Counted from the first letter of the stretch, positions 1 to 7,712 are shown. The stretch: 11,246 nucleotides of DNA from an uncultured Clostridium sp. (GCA_945610215.1 CALYZR010000007.1:1-11246), one strand, 5' to 3'. Translations and numbers: made by a program. The notes: generated by a model from the sequence alone, not told the origin.

Positions 1-2880
1 CAAGGTGATAAGGAAAAAGTTTTAGATGTAAGTTCTGCTCCTAATAATGTAACTAATAATACTATAAATAAAATAGAAATAGTAGAAGGAAAATATCCTA
101 CACAAAGTAATGAAATAGTATTAGATAATAAATTAAGGACAGATTATAAAATAGGAGATACAATAGATTTTATAGATGTAGAAAATCAAAATTTAGATGA
201 CGTATTTAAAGTGAAATCATATACAGTAGTGGGATTTGCAAATAGCCCTTTGTATGTAGCATCATCAAGAGGAAGCACAAAACTTGTAGATGGAACTGTA
301 TCAGGATTTGCAATAGTCTTAGAAGATGCCTTTTCTATGGAAGAATATACAAATATATATGCTAAAGTAACAACAGATAATAAAAACAGAACTTCTGATG
401 AATATATTGAAGAAATAGAAAAAATTCAAGATGAAGTAGAGAAAAAAACAAACGAGCTAGCAGATACAAAGTATCAAAATTTGTATGAGGAAGCAAATAA
501 TAAAATTTTTGATGCTAAAAAAGAAGTTCAAGATGCAAAAGATGAGCTAGTAAGTGCAGAACAGGAAATTGCAAATGCAAAGGTAAAATTAGAGAATTCA
601 GAAAAAGAATTAGCTACACAAAAACAAAACTTCAATAGTAAAATAAAAGAGTATGAAAATAAAATTAATAATGCTAAAACCACATTAGATTCAACAAAAA
701 TGATGTTAGATCAGAAACAAAAAGAGCTAGAAGATGGAGAAGAAAAACTAAAAGAAGAAGAACAAAGATTATTATTAGCAGAGCAAAATGCATTAAATGG
801 AACAGGTTTAACAGATTTAAATAGTTATTTAGATTACTTAAAAAGTATATCTGCGCCAGAAGAAGTCATTGCTAGTATACAAGCATTAATACAAGGAAAA
901 GAAAAAATTGAAGAAGAAAAAAATACTCTTCAAGTATATAAAAAAGAATTAAATAACGGTTTAGAAGAATACAATAAAGGGCTAGAAAGCCTTGAAAGTC
1001 AAAAACAAGAGTTAAAAAATACTAAAAAAAATACACAGGAAAAATTTAATTTAGCTCAAACTAAGATAGATAATGGATGGAAAGAAATCAAGGAAAATGA
1101 GAATAAATTTGAAGACAAAAAAGAGGAAGCATATCAAAAAATAGCAGATGCAGAAGAAGAAATAAAAGATGCAGAAAAAGAGCTAGAAGACCTAAAAGTA
1201 AAAATATATGTGCTTAATTTAGAAACTAACGAAGGATATGCATCATATAAATCAGATTCAAATAGTGTAGCAACAATAGGAAAGGTGTTCCCAATAATAT
1301 TCTTTTTAGTTGCGGCACTAGTTTCACTAACAGCAATGACAAGGATGGTAGAAGAAGATAGAGGAATAATTGGAACATACAAATCACTAGGATATAGCAG
1401 ACCTAAAATAGCATTAAAATATTTGACATATTCAGTTACTGCAACTTTACTTGGAATCATATTAGGTGCAATTATTGGATCATATACATTACCATGGGTA
1501 ATTTCTGAGGCTTATAAAATTTTATATCATACAATGCCAACAGTAATAATGGAAATAAATATGAAATATACATTAATTGCAGGAATTGCAGCATTTGCAT
1601 CAACTACAATTGCAACAATGTTTGCATGTTATAGAATGCTAAGAGCAACACCAGCAAAACTTATGAGACCAAAATCTCCAAAAGAGGGAAAAAAGATTTT
1701 ACTAGAAAGAATACCATTTATATGGAAACACCTTACTTTTATACAAAAAATTACAGCGAGAAATGTATTTAGATATAAAAAACGTTTATTTATGACTATA
1801 ATAGGAATTGCTGGTTGTACAGCACTAATATTTACTGGATTCGGATTAAGAAATTCAATAAGAGCAATAGTAAATAAACAATATGGTGAAATAAGAAAAT
1901 ATGATTTTGAAATAACGCTAAAAAACGAATTAACAGAAGAACAAAAACAAGAATTAAATAAATATATAGAAAGCAATGGAAACAATTCTAAATACACATA
2001 TTTAAGACAGCAAACAAATGATGTTATAGCAAATGGAGAGGAACAAAATGTTTATATAATTGGAGTAGACAATCAAGACGAACTAATAGATTTTGTCACA
2101 ATGCAAGATAGAAAAACAAAAGAAGAAGTTGGAATACAAGAAGGTGGAGTTGTAATAACAGAAAAACTATCAAAATTGTTAAATGTAGGAATAGGTGATA
2201 CGATAGAAATAAAAATAGATGATGAAAAATTTAAAGACGTAAAGGTTACAGGAATAATAGAAAACTACATTTATCACTATATCTATATGGATAAAGAATT
2301 ATATGAAGAAATATTTGAAGAAGAAATTAAAGATAATCAAATATACTTAGATATAGAAGAAGAATTAAATAAAGAGACAGAAGAAGAGATTTCTAAATAT
2401 TTACTTACAAACGAAAATATAGCAAAAGTGTTAAGAATTAGCAGTATTAGTGAAAGTTTTAGTGATATGATTAAGAGCTTGGATGCAGTTGTAATTGTAT
2501 TAATAACATGCGCTGCAATGCTTGCTTTTGTTGTGCTATATAATTTAAATAGTATAAATATAGAAGAAAGAAAAAGAGAACTTGCTACAATTAAATTATT
2601 AGGATTTTATAACAATGAGTTATCTAGTTATGTATTCAGAGAAAATATAATACTTACAATTATTGGTGGACTTTTAGGATTAGTGTTGGGAGTTTATTTA
2701 CTAACATTTATAATATCAACAGCAGAAATGGATATTGTAATGTTTGGCAGAGAACGAGCCTTTTCAAGTTATTTCTTTGCTTTTGTATTAACAATTGTAT
2801 TTGCATTTCTAATAAATTTAATAATGAATAAAGAATTAAGAAAAATAAATATGATAGAAAGTTTAAAAAGTGTAGAGTAA
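1..2880 (+). CDS. FtsX/MacB-type ABC transporter permease with long coiled-coil hairpin (5' partial)
   Basis: Integral membrane subunit of an ABC transporter of the FtsX/MacB class; these usually move or release envelope substrates by mechanotransmission with a separate ATPase. The frame is open from base 1, so the GTG at 211 is an internal valine codon and the true start lies left of the window; 959 residues are visible. In window numbering, residues 1-115 are a MacB-like extracytoplasmic segment (EIVLDNKL, YKIGDTIDF). Residues about 130-410 are Lys/Glu-rich heptads forming two helical arms around a tip near 265-295. Membrane spans lie near 427-449, 474-501, 523-546, 595-620, 826-849, 882-910 and 924-943. 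A second MacB-like domain (about 621-825, VGIGDTIEIKI) repeats the first. The two FtsX cores have the usual cytoplasmic EEDRGIIGTYKSLGY and EERKRELATIKLLGF loops. The first membrane span and the ATPase are presumably upstream. The substrate cannot be told. Confidence 0.93.
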   Translation, partial: QGDKEKVLDVSSAPNNVTNNTINKIEIVEGKYPTQSNEIVLDNKLRTDYKIGDTIDFIDVENQNLDDVFKVKSYTVVGFANSPLYVASSRGSTKLVDGTVSGFAIVLEDAFSMEEYTNIYAKVTTDNKNRTSDEYIEEIEKIQDEVEKKTNELADTKYQNLYEEANNKIFDAKKEVQDAKDELVSAEQEIANAKVKLENSEKELATQKQNFNSKIKEYENKINNAKTTLDSTKMMLDQKQKELEDGEEKLKEEEQRLLLAEQNALNGTGLTDLNSYLDYLKSISAPEEVIASIQALIQGKEKIEEEKNTLQVYKKELNNGLEEYNKGLESLESQKQELKNTKKNTQEKFNLAQTKIDNGWKEIKENENKFEDKKEEAYQKIADAEEEIKDAEKELEDLKVKIYVLNLETNEGYASYKSDSNSVATIGKVFPIIFFLVAALVSLTAMTRMVEEDRGIIGTYKSLGYSRPKIALKYLTYSVTATLLGIILGAIIGSYTLPWVISEAYKILYHTMPTVIMEINMKYTLIAGIAAFASTTIATMFACYRMLRATPAKLMRPKSPKEGKKILLERIPFIWKHLTFIQKITARNVFRYKKRLFMTIIGIAGCTALIFTGFGLRNSIRAIVNKQYGEIRKYDFEITLKNELTEEQKQELNKYIESNGNNSKYTYLRQQTNDVIANGEEQNVYIIGVDNQDELIDFVTMQDRKTKEEVGIQEGGVVITEKLSKLLNVGIGDTIEIKIDDEKFKDVKVTGIIENYIYHYIYMDKELYEEIFEEEIKDNQIYLDIEEELNKETEEEISKYLLTNENIAKVLRISSISESFSDMIKSLDAVVIVLITCAAMLAFVVLYNLNSINIEERKRELATIKLLGFYNNELSSYVFRENIILTIIGGLLGLVLGVYLLTFIISTAEMDIVMFGRERAFSSYFFAFVLTIVFAFLINLIMNKELRKINMIESLKSVE

Positions 2881-2906
2881 AAAACATTAACATGAAAAAT
2901 TAACAA

Positions 2907-2934
2907 TTATAGGGCACATATTTGTGCCCTATAA
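2907..2934. terminator. Perfect 12-bp hairpin, likely bidirectional terminator
   Basis: TTATAGGGCACA pairs perfectly with TGTGCCCTATAA around a TATT loop, between the permease stop (2880) and the minus-strand small genes. There is no strong T-tract on the plus side (CATTTAAATT). The minus side has a moderate one (TTGTTAATTTTTC). The position between convergent genes fits a shared terminator. Confidence 0.7.
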
Positions 2935-2942
2935 CATTTAAA

Positions 2943-3023
2943 TTAACAAAAATTATAAAATTCATCATAATAATCATTATAACTATGATGATAGATATAT
3001 GAAGCAAAAACACCTGAACTCAT
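2943..3023 (-). CDS. Possible 26-residue Tyr/His-rich peptide, end of a longer open frame
   Basis: A minus-strand frame runs from ATG at 3023 to TAA at 2943-2945. It encodes a 26-residue peptide that starts MSSGVFASYIYHHSYNDYY. The same frame is open further upstream to 3065, adding a hydrophobic stretch (KLICIIFVLV). That would make a convincing signal peptide or membrane span with an A-x-x-type end before SYIYHH, but that longer form has no ATG, GTG or TTG start and no ribosome binding site. It overlaps the last codons of the 56-residue gene in the -1 frame. It may be the second half of that gene after an indel, a coupled downstream cistron, or chance. I do not recognise it. Confidence 0.3.
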   Translation of the reverse strand: MSSGVFASYIYHHSYNDYYDEFYNFC

Positions 3024-3046
3024 AACTAATACAAAAATAATGCAAA

Positions 3047-3217
3047 TTAATTTACTTGTTCTATTTTAATGTTATTATTATTGTCTGTTGGTTCTAGACT
3101 AGAGAATGAATTAGCTAAATAACCAGCAACAAAACCAAGTAGAAATACTACTATAATTATTACTGTATATTTTATACTTTCCTGTTTTTGATATATTTCT
3201 TTATCATATACTTTCAT
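3047..3217 (-). CDS. Small single-span membrane protein, 56 aa, unknown function
   Basis: This short gene starts MKVYDKEIYQKQESIKY. A hydrophobic span follows at residues about 17-38 (TVIIIVVFLLGFVAGYLANS), then a polar tail with PTDNNNN and the end IKIEQVN. The basic/acidic N-terminus suggests it faces the cytoplasm with the tail outside (inference). A strong AAGGAGG (3225-3231) sits 7 nt before the ATG. A TTGCAT-17-TATAAT promoter lies just upstream, so expression signals are better than for many larger genes here. It is transcribed away from the LtaS-like gene, back to back, and ends before the hairpin at 2907-2934. I do not recognise a family. Confidence 0.75.
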   Translation of the reverse strand: MKVYDKEIYQKQESIKYTVIIIVVFLLGFVAGYLANSFSSLEPTDNNNNIKIEQVN

Positions 3218-3224
3218 ATAAGAA

Positions 3225-3231
3225 CCTCCTT
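3225..3231 (-). promoter_or_regulatory. Ribosome binding site of the 56-aa membrane protein
   Basis: AAGGAGG on the minus strand, 7 nt from the ATG at 3217. This near-perfect anti-16S match is the main evidence that the short frame is a real gene. Confidence 0.8.
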
Positions 3232-3246
3232 ACAATAATATAAAAC

Positions 3247-3275
3247 ATTATATATGATTAAAATTAATAATGCAA
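3247..3275 (-). promoter_or_regulatory. Sigma-A-type promoter for the small membrane protein
   Basis: On the minus strand, TTGCAT (3270-3275) and TATAAT (3247-3252) are separated by exactly 17 nt, predicting a start near 3240 and a short leader of about 22 nt before the ATG. It lies back to back with the promoter of the LtaS-like gene. Confidence 0.75.
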
Positions 3276-3282
3276 GAATATA

Positions 3283-3311
3283 TTTACAAATATAATAAAA
3301 AGATGTATTAT
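3283..3311 (+). promoter_or_regulatory. Sigma-A-type promoter for the LtaS-like gene
   Basis: TTTACA (3283-3288) and TATTAT (3306-3311) have a 17-nt spacer, followed by AAAGGAG (3321-3327) 7 nt before the ATG at 3335. Its -35 lies only 7 bp from the -35 of the divergent promoter, so the two could share a regulator, although no operator-like palindrome is evident. Confidence 0.65.
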
Positions 3312-3334
3312 ACAATTTATAAAGGAGTTTTTAT

Positions 3335-5260
3335 ATGAAAAAGTTAAGAGGATTAATTTACTATATTTTATTTATTATATATGAAGAATTAGTGTTTTCT
3401 TGCATTATATTCAAAGCATTTCCTACAAGTTTTGGACTTATAATATTATTCTCAATACCAATTGCAATAGTTTTAAATTTAATAACAAGTATATTCAAAC
3501 CGAAAGTAAATAAAATTCTAACATATATAATAACTATTGCATTAATAATAATATTCGGAGCACAAATTGTTTATTACAGTATGTATGAAGCAATAATATC
3601 ATTTTTTTCAATGATGCATGGTGGGCAAGTAGCAGAATTTATGGAAGTAATATTTGATATGATTTTGAGGAATTGGTATGGAATATTATTATTTATAATA
3701 CCACTTATTATATTAATTATATTATCCAAAAAGAAAATATTATTATTTGAAAGAGATTCTTTAAAGCAGATAGCAGTTAAAGCAACAAGCATGGTTTTAA
3801 TACAATTAATTGCATTATCATGTGTAAATTTTATAAATACTGATGATATGTATTCAAATAAAAATCTATATTACAATATACATGTACCAAAAGTAACAGC
3901 AAATAGAATGGGACTTTTAACAACAATGAGATTAGACTTACAAAGATTTATATTTGGATTTGAGGAGAAACTAACATTAGAAACAAGCATAGATCCAAAA
4001 GAAGAGGAAGAAGAGGGCTATAATATAACATATATAGATTTTGACAGTCTAATAAAAAACGAACAGGACGAAACAATAAAAAGTATGCATGAATATTTTT
4101 CATCACAAGAAGCAAGCAAAAAAAATAAGTATACAGGAATGTTTAAAGGTAAGAACTTAATAGTTCTTGTAGGAGAATCTTTTAGTTCATTAGCAATAAG
4201 AGAGGATTTAACACCAAATTTATATAAATTATATAAAGAAGGATTCCAATTTGATAATTTTTATACACCAATATTTCCAGTAAGTACAGCAGATGGTGAG
4301 TATATTACAGATACATCTTTAATACCAAAAGAAGGTGTATGGAGTTTCTTAAAAGTAGCAGGAAACTATATGCCATATTCATATGCTAATGTATTTGAAA
4401 AACAAGGATATTCATCAAATGCATATCATAATCATACTGCAACATATTATGAAAGAGACAAATATATAGAAACAATGGGATATGATTCATATTTAGCAGT
4501 AGGAACAGGATTAGAAAAAAGAATGGATACTTCTAGGTGGCCCAATAGTGATTATGAAATGATAAAAACTACAATAGATGATTATATAAATGACGAAAAA
4601 TTTTTAGCATATTATATGACAGTAAGTGGACATTTAAATTATACAAAAAGTGGAAATGAAATGGTATACAGAAACTGGGAACAAGTAGAAAATTTACCAT
4701 ATTCACACAAAGCAAAAAGTTATTTAGCAGCAAATATAGAATTAGATAAAGCAGTAGGAGAATTGCTAAACAGATTAGAACAAGCAGGTAAACTAGAAGA
4801 TACAGTTATAGTAATTAGTGGGGATCACTATCCATATGGATTAACATTAGACGAAATAAACGAATTATCAACATATGAAAGAGATGATAAATTCGAAAAG
4901 TTTAGAATGCCATTTTTAATATGGAGTGGAAGCATGGAGAAACCAATAAAAATAGACAAAATAGGTTCAAGTTTAGATGTATTACCAACAGTATTAAACC
5001 TATTTGGAGTAGAATTCGATTCAAGACTATTAATAGGAAGAGATATTTTATCGGATTCATCACCATTAGTAATATTTTCAGACAGAAGTTTTATAACAGA
5101 GAAAGGAAGATACAATGCAGTAACAGGAGAATTTATACCAAACGAAGGAACAGAAGAAGAAGACGGGTATGTAGATAAAATTAATACGATAATATATAAA
5201 AAATATCAAATGTCCAGATTGATTTTGGAAAATGACTATTATAGAAAAATATTTGAATAA
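3335..5260 (+). CDS. LTA synthase family (LtaS-like) membrane sulfatase/phosphoglycerol transferase
   Basis: A polytopic membrane enzyme of the LtaS family, which takes glycerophosphate from phosphatidylglycerol and adds it to a growing polymer on the outer face of the membrane. At 641 aa it matches the family length. Five hydrophobic segments lie near residues 5-29, 32-54, 60-84, 112-132 and 147-167. A linker and an extracellular alkaline-phosphatase-fold domain follow. Metal and catalytic residues are recognisable: E281 in VGESFS, the nucleophile T318 in VSTADGE, H433 in TVSGH and D497-H498 in SGDHYP. The start is fixed by AAAGGAG 7 nt upstream. It has its own promoter and ends at a hairpin, so it is probably monocistronic. 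Whether it makes lipoteichoic acid, primes it, or modifies another glycolipid cannot be decided from family membership alone. Confidence 0.92.
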   Translation: MKKLRGLIYYILFIIYEELVFSCIIFKAFPTSFGLIILFSIPIAIVLNLITSIFKPKVNKILTYIITIALIIIFGAQIVYYSMYEAIISFFSMMHGGQVAEFMEVIFDMILRNWYGILLFIIPLIILIILSKKKILLFERDSLKQIAVKATSMVLIQLIALSCVNFINTDDMYSNKNLYYNIHVPKVTANRMGLLTTMRLDLQRFIFGFEEKLTLETSIDPKEEEEEGYNITYIDFDSLIKNEQDETIKSMHEYFSSQEASKKNKYTGMFKGKNLIVLVGESFSSLAIREDLTPNLYKLYKEGFQFDNFYTPIFPVSTADGEYITDTSLIPKEGVWSFLKVAGNYMPYSYANVFEKQGYSSNAYHNHTATYYERDKYIETMGYDSYLAVGTGLEKRMDTSRWPNSDYEMIKTTIDDYINDEKFLAYYMTVSGHLNYTKSGNEMVYRNWEQVENLPYSHKAKSYLAANIELDKAVGELLNRLEQAGKLEDTVIVISGDHYPYGLTLDEINELSTYERDDKFEKFRMPFLIWSGSMEKPIKIDKIGSSLDVLPTVLNLFGVEFDSRLLIGRDILSDSSPLVIFSDRSFITEKGRYNAVTGEFIPNEGTEEEDGYVDKINTIIYKKYQMSRLILENDYYRKIFE

Positions 5261-5266
5261 AATATG

Positions 5267-5297
5267 AGGGAAAAAGGGGTCTGTCCCCTTTTTCCCT
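5267..5297. terminator. 13-bp perfect hairpin between convergent genes, GGGGTCTGTCCCC core
   Basis: AGGGAAAAAGGGG (5267-5279) pairs perfectly with CCCCTTTTTCCCT (5285-5297) around TCTGT. It sits 6 nt after the LtaS-like gene stop, and its right arm overlaps the TAG stop of the minus-strand DUF421 gene (5296-5298). It should end transcription from both sides. The G/C-rich core is unlike the surroundings and resembles dispersed palindromic repeats (from memory). Confidence 0.8.
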
Positions 5298-6003
5298 ATT
5301 CAAAAAAGTCGTGTTTATTTTGTTTATCTAATTTAACATATACACTTAAATTGTTTTGATTGTCACATGTTGCAAGAAATACATTTTTTATATCTGCTAT
5401 TCCTTGCTTTTTTAGATTTTTTTCTAGCCAGTTTAGATTATTGCCTGTTTTTTCTAAGTTTTCTTTTAATAAAATTCCATCCAAAATAACATTAATAGTA
5501 ATATTTTCCTGCTTTGGATTAAGATTTAGATCTTCAGGAGTTGATGGTCTTTTTAGACTTTTTGGAAGAAAACTAATTTTGCCATTTGGTTCTAATATTG
5601 CTGTTTGAATGTCACTTAAATTAAAATATCCATTTATTCTGCATTCCATTAAAAATTCATTTAAATCTAATTTTGAGGATTTAAAATTTTCTCTATATAA
5701 CTTTCCATTATCTAATAAAATTTTTGTCTTACCAGTAAAAAATCTTCTAATATGAAGATTTTTACATGTGATATATGAAATGAAAAATGTTGTAAAACCA
5801 TATATAAGCATTGCTACAACAGGCTCCATAAAATTATTTTCTAGAGAAGTAGACATTTCTGCTGCAATAGAACCAATTGTAATGCTAACAATATAGTCAA
5901 ACATTGTTAATTGAGACATTTCTCTATTTCCCATTAACTTTGTAAGTAAAAATAATATAAGCAACGAACCAAAAGATAATCCTATAATTTTTAAAATACT
6001 CAT
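5296..6003 (-). CDS. DUF421/YetF family membrane protein
   Basis: A 235-aa protein of the DUF421 (YetF/YdfR/YkjA) family, membrane proteins of uncertain function that are common in Bacilli and Clostridia. Three hydrophobic segments lie near residues 3-22, 35-52 and 58-81. They include the family signature MGNREMSQLTMFDYIVSITI and the following GSIAAE. A soluble, probably cytoplasmic domain then shows the conserved pattern LLDNGKLYRENF, LDLNEFLMECR, and ILEPNGKISFLPK. The C-terminal part (about 165-235) is the usual less conserved extension. The start is set by AGGTGAG (plus-strand 6007-6013) shortly before the ATG. It is convergent with the LtaS-like gene and divergent from the Sua5 gene. I found no clear minus-strand promoter in 6014-6134. 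Confidence 0.9.
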   Translation of the reverse strand: MSILKIIGLSFGSLLILFLLTKLMGNREMSQLTMFDYIVSITIGSIAAEMSTSLENNFMEPVVAMLIYGFTTFFISYITCKNLHIRRFFTGKTKILLDNGKLYRENFKSSKLDLNEFLMECRINGYFNLSDIQTAILEPNGKISFLPKSLKRPSTPEDLNLNPKQENITINVILDGILLKENLEKTGNNLNWLEKNLKKQGIADIKNVFLATCDNQNNLSVYVKLDKQNKHDFFE

Positions 6004-6060
6004 AATCTCACCTAAATATATTTTGGCAAAATTGTGAAAATTTATACATAATAGATAGAA

Positions 6061-6089
6061 TTGAAAAAATAGGATAATTGTAATATAAT
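6061..6089 (+). promoter_or_regulatory. Near-consensus sigma-A promoter for the Sua5/YwlC gene
   Basis: TTGAAA (6061-6066) and TATAAT (6084-6089) with a 17-nt spacer predict a start near 6096 and a leader of about 39 nt. It is the closest match to consensus in the window. Confidence 0.8.
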
Positions 6090-6134
6090 AAAATACATAG
6101 AATTATTTATATAATATAAAAAGGAAGAATTAAT

Positions 6135-7172
6135 ATGAAATCAAAATATGCAGATTTAAAAGAAGAAATAGACTTAGGAAAAATAAAAGAGGCTGCAAAT
6201 TCAATAAAAAATGGAGAACTAGTTTTATTCCCAACAGAAACTGTTTATGGAATAGGAGCAAATGCACTAGACGAAAATGCAGTAAGCAAAATATTTAAAG
6301 CAAAAGGTAGAGCAGGGGACAATCCGCTAATTGTACATATATCAAACTTGAAGATGCTAGAAAGTCTTGTACAAAATATTGGAGAAACAGAAAAAAAACT
6401 AATGGAGAATTTTTGGCCAGGACCTTTAACAATAATATTAAATAAAAAGGAATGTATTCCATATAATGTAACAGCAGGTCTAGAAACAGTAGGAATAAGA
6501 TTTCCGAGCAATAAGATAGCACAAGAATTAATAGAATTTTCCAATTTACCTATTGCGGCACCAAGTGCAAATATATCGGGCAAACCTAGTGGAACAAAAA
6601 TAGAAGACATAATAGGAGAATTAGATGGAAAAGTTGATTATATATTAGATGCAGGTATAACAGATATTGGAGTAGAATCAACGGTAATAAGAGTAATAAA
6701 TAATATTGTTCATATACTAAGACCAGGGAAAATAACAAAAGAAGATATAGAAAATTTAGGAATAAAAGTAGAAGTAGAAAAGCAAATAATGGAGGAATGC
6801 AAACCAGACGAAAAAGTAATGTCACCAGGAATGAAATATAGGCATTATGCTCCAAATACAAAATGTTTACTTGTATATAGCAATGACAACGAAAAACTTG
6901 TAAACAAAATAAATGAAGAAATAGAATTAGAAAAGAATATATTGGTTTTAGGAAGAAGAAGCAATTTAGAAAAATACAAAACAGAAAACAAATTAGACAT
7001 GGGAGAAACGTTAGAAGAAATAAGTCAAAACATTTTTACACTTTTAAGAAAAGTAGATTCATACAATGTAGGTTTAGTAATTATAGAAGGTGTAGAGAAA
7101 AAAGGTTTAGGACTTGCAATAATGAACAGGTTAATTAGAGCATGCGAGCATAATTATATAGAAATTTATTAG
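6135..7172 (+). CDS. ywlC: L-threonylcarbamoyladenylate synthase (Sua5/YwlC, two-domain form)
   Basis: A cytoplasmic enzyme that makes threonylcarbamoyl-AMP from threonine, bicarbonate and ATP, the first step of t6A37 formation in tRNAs that read ANN codons. At 345 aa it is the long Sua5 form. The YrdC catalytic domain (about 16-205) shows FPTETVYGIG (32-41), the nucleotide-site KAKGRAGDNPL (55-65) and PSANISGKPSGT (143-154). The Sua5 C-terminal domain is joined by a linker starting with SPGMKYRHYAP (230-240), which covers the active site in known structures. AAGGAAG (6121-6127) is 7 nt from the ATG. It has its own near-consensus promoter and a strong terminator, so it appears to be a single-gene unit just upstream of the translation operon. 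Confidence 0.95.
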   Translation: MKSKYADLKEEIDLGKIKEAANSIKNGELVLFPTETVYGIGANALDENAVSKIFKAKGRAGDNPLIVHISNLKMLESLVQNIGETEKKLMENFWPGPLTIILNKKECIPYNVTAGLETVGIRFPSNKIAQELIEFSNLPIAAPSANISGKPSGTKIEDIIGELDGKVDYILDAGITDIGVESTVIRVINNIVHILRPGKITKEDIENLGIKVEVEKQIMEECKPDEKVMSPGMKYRHYAPNTKCLLVYSNDNEKLVNKINEEIELEKNILVLGRRSNLEKYKTENKLDMGETLEEISQNIFTLLRKVDSYNVGLVIIEGVEKKGLGLAIMNRLIRACEHNYIEIY

Positions 7173-7189
7173 CCAACTACAATTTGTAT

Positions 7190-7227
7190 AAAAAATAGCT
7201 TAGATTTAATGATTTAAGCTATTTTTT
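7190..7227 (+). terminator. Rho-independent terminator after the Sua5/YwlC gene
   Basis: AAAAAATAGCTTA (7190-7202) pairs with TAAGCTATTTTTT (7215-7227), giving 13 perfect base pairs, a 12-nt loop and the T-run as part of the 3' arm. It isolates the Sua5 gene from the ylxM operon. Confidence 0.88.
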
Positions 7228-7238
7228 GTTCAAAATAC

Positions 7239-7267
7239 TTGACTTTTGCTTTAAAATAGTGTAAAGT
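7239..7267 (+). promoter_or_regulatory. Promoter of the ylxM-ffh-rpsP-khpA-rimM-trmD-rplS operon
   Basis: TTGACT (7239-7244) and TAAAGT (7262-7267) with a 17-nt spacer lie directly after the terminator. An alternative -10 is TAGAAT at 7267-7272. The predicted start near 7274 leaves a leader of about 90 nt that begins with a hairpin. Confidence 0.6.
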
Positions 7268-7273
7268 AGAATA

Positions 7274-7300
7274 GCATTACGTTTTTTGAACGAAAAATGC
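7274..7300 (+). promoter_or_regulatory. Hairpin at the predicted 5' end of the operon transcript
   Basis: GCATT (7274-7278) pairs with AATGC (7296-7300), and inside it CGTT (7280-7283) pairs with AACG (7289-7292) around TTTTG. It would form at the very 5' end of the mRNA if the promoter call is right. A role in message stability or control is inference only. Confidence 0.4.
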
Positions 7301-7364
7301 AAATGTACTAATGAAAAGTGGGAAATATAAGTATCCCTAATTAAAAGTAAAAGGAAATAGTAAT

Positions 7365-7712
7365 ATGGAAAAGAATGTTCAGATAAGCATGCTTTGCGAA
7401 ATTTATGGAAAGCTATTAACTAAAAAACAATTATCAATTTTACAGGATTACTATGACAAAGACTTATCTCTATCTGAAATAGCGCAAAATCAAAATATTA
7501 CAAGACAGGCAGTTAGAGATATAATAAAAAAGGGGGAAAATAAACTTTTCGAAATTGAAGAAAAGCTTGGAATTATGAAAAAAACATTTAAACAAGAAGA
7601 AAAAATAGCAATTATATTATCAGAGCTTACAAAAATTCAAAAAAGAAGTACAGACAAACAAGTTGCAGAAATTTTAACACATGTTAAAAAAGAACTAAAC
7701 TGTTTAGTTTAG
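7365..7712 (+). CDS. ylxM: YlxM, putative SRP-associated helix-turn-helix protein
   Basis: A small cytoplasmic protein encoded next to ffh in most Firmicutes and linked to signal recognition particle function. At 115 aa it is family length. The N-terminal two thirds form a sigma-70 region-4-like helix-turn-helix: LTKKQLSILQDYYDKDLSLS (18-37), then EIAQNQNITRQAVRDIIKKG. A charged helical tail follows. It starts the operon, and AAGGAA (7351-7356) is a modest ribosome binding site 8 nt from the ATG. The gene ends in a perfect little hairpin (AACTAAA-CTG-TTTAGTT, 7693-7709) just before its stop and the ffh ribosome binding site, which might tune ffh translation. Confidence 0.93.
   Translation: MEKNVQISMLCEIYGKLLTKKQLSILQDYYDKDLSLSEIAQNQNITRQAVRDIIKKGENKLFEIEEKLGIMKKTFKQEEKIAIILSELTKIQKRSTDKQVAEILTHVKKELNCLV

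Noticed and set aside
211-213. GTG as start of the permease
   Set aside because: The frame is open without a stop from base 1, and residues 1-70 (IVLDNKL, YKIGDTIDF) match the MacB-like domain, so this GTG is an internal valine codon and the gene is cut by the window edge.
1134-1997. Antisense open frames opposite the permease
   Set aside because: They have Ser/Ile/Phe/Leu-rich composition typical of the complement of an A-rich gene, with no start signals.
3055-3070. Programmed -1 shift joining the two small minus-strand frames
   Set aside because: The overlap has no X-XXY-YYZ heptamer in the right phase and no clear downstream stem; an indel or coincidence is as likely, so it is reported only as a low-interest observation.
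4921-5178. Open frame in another phase inside the LtaS-like gene, encoding a very basic peptide
   Set aside because: The Arg/Lys/Asn-rich composition is what AT-rich A-heavy coding sequence gives when read out of phase, and there is no ribosome binding site.
6014-6060. Minus-strand promoter for the DUF421 gene
   Set aside because: TATAAA- and TATTAT-like boxes exist, but none has an acceptable -35 at 16-18 nt, so nothing was called.
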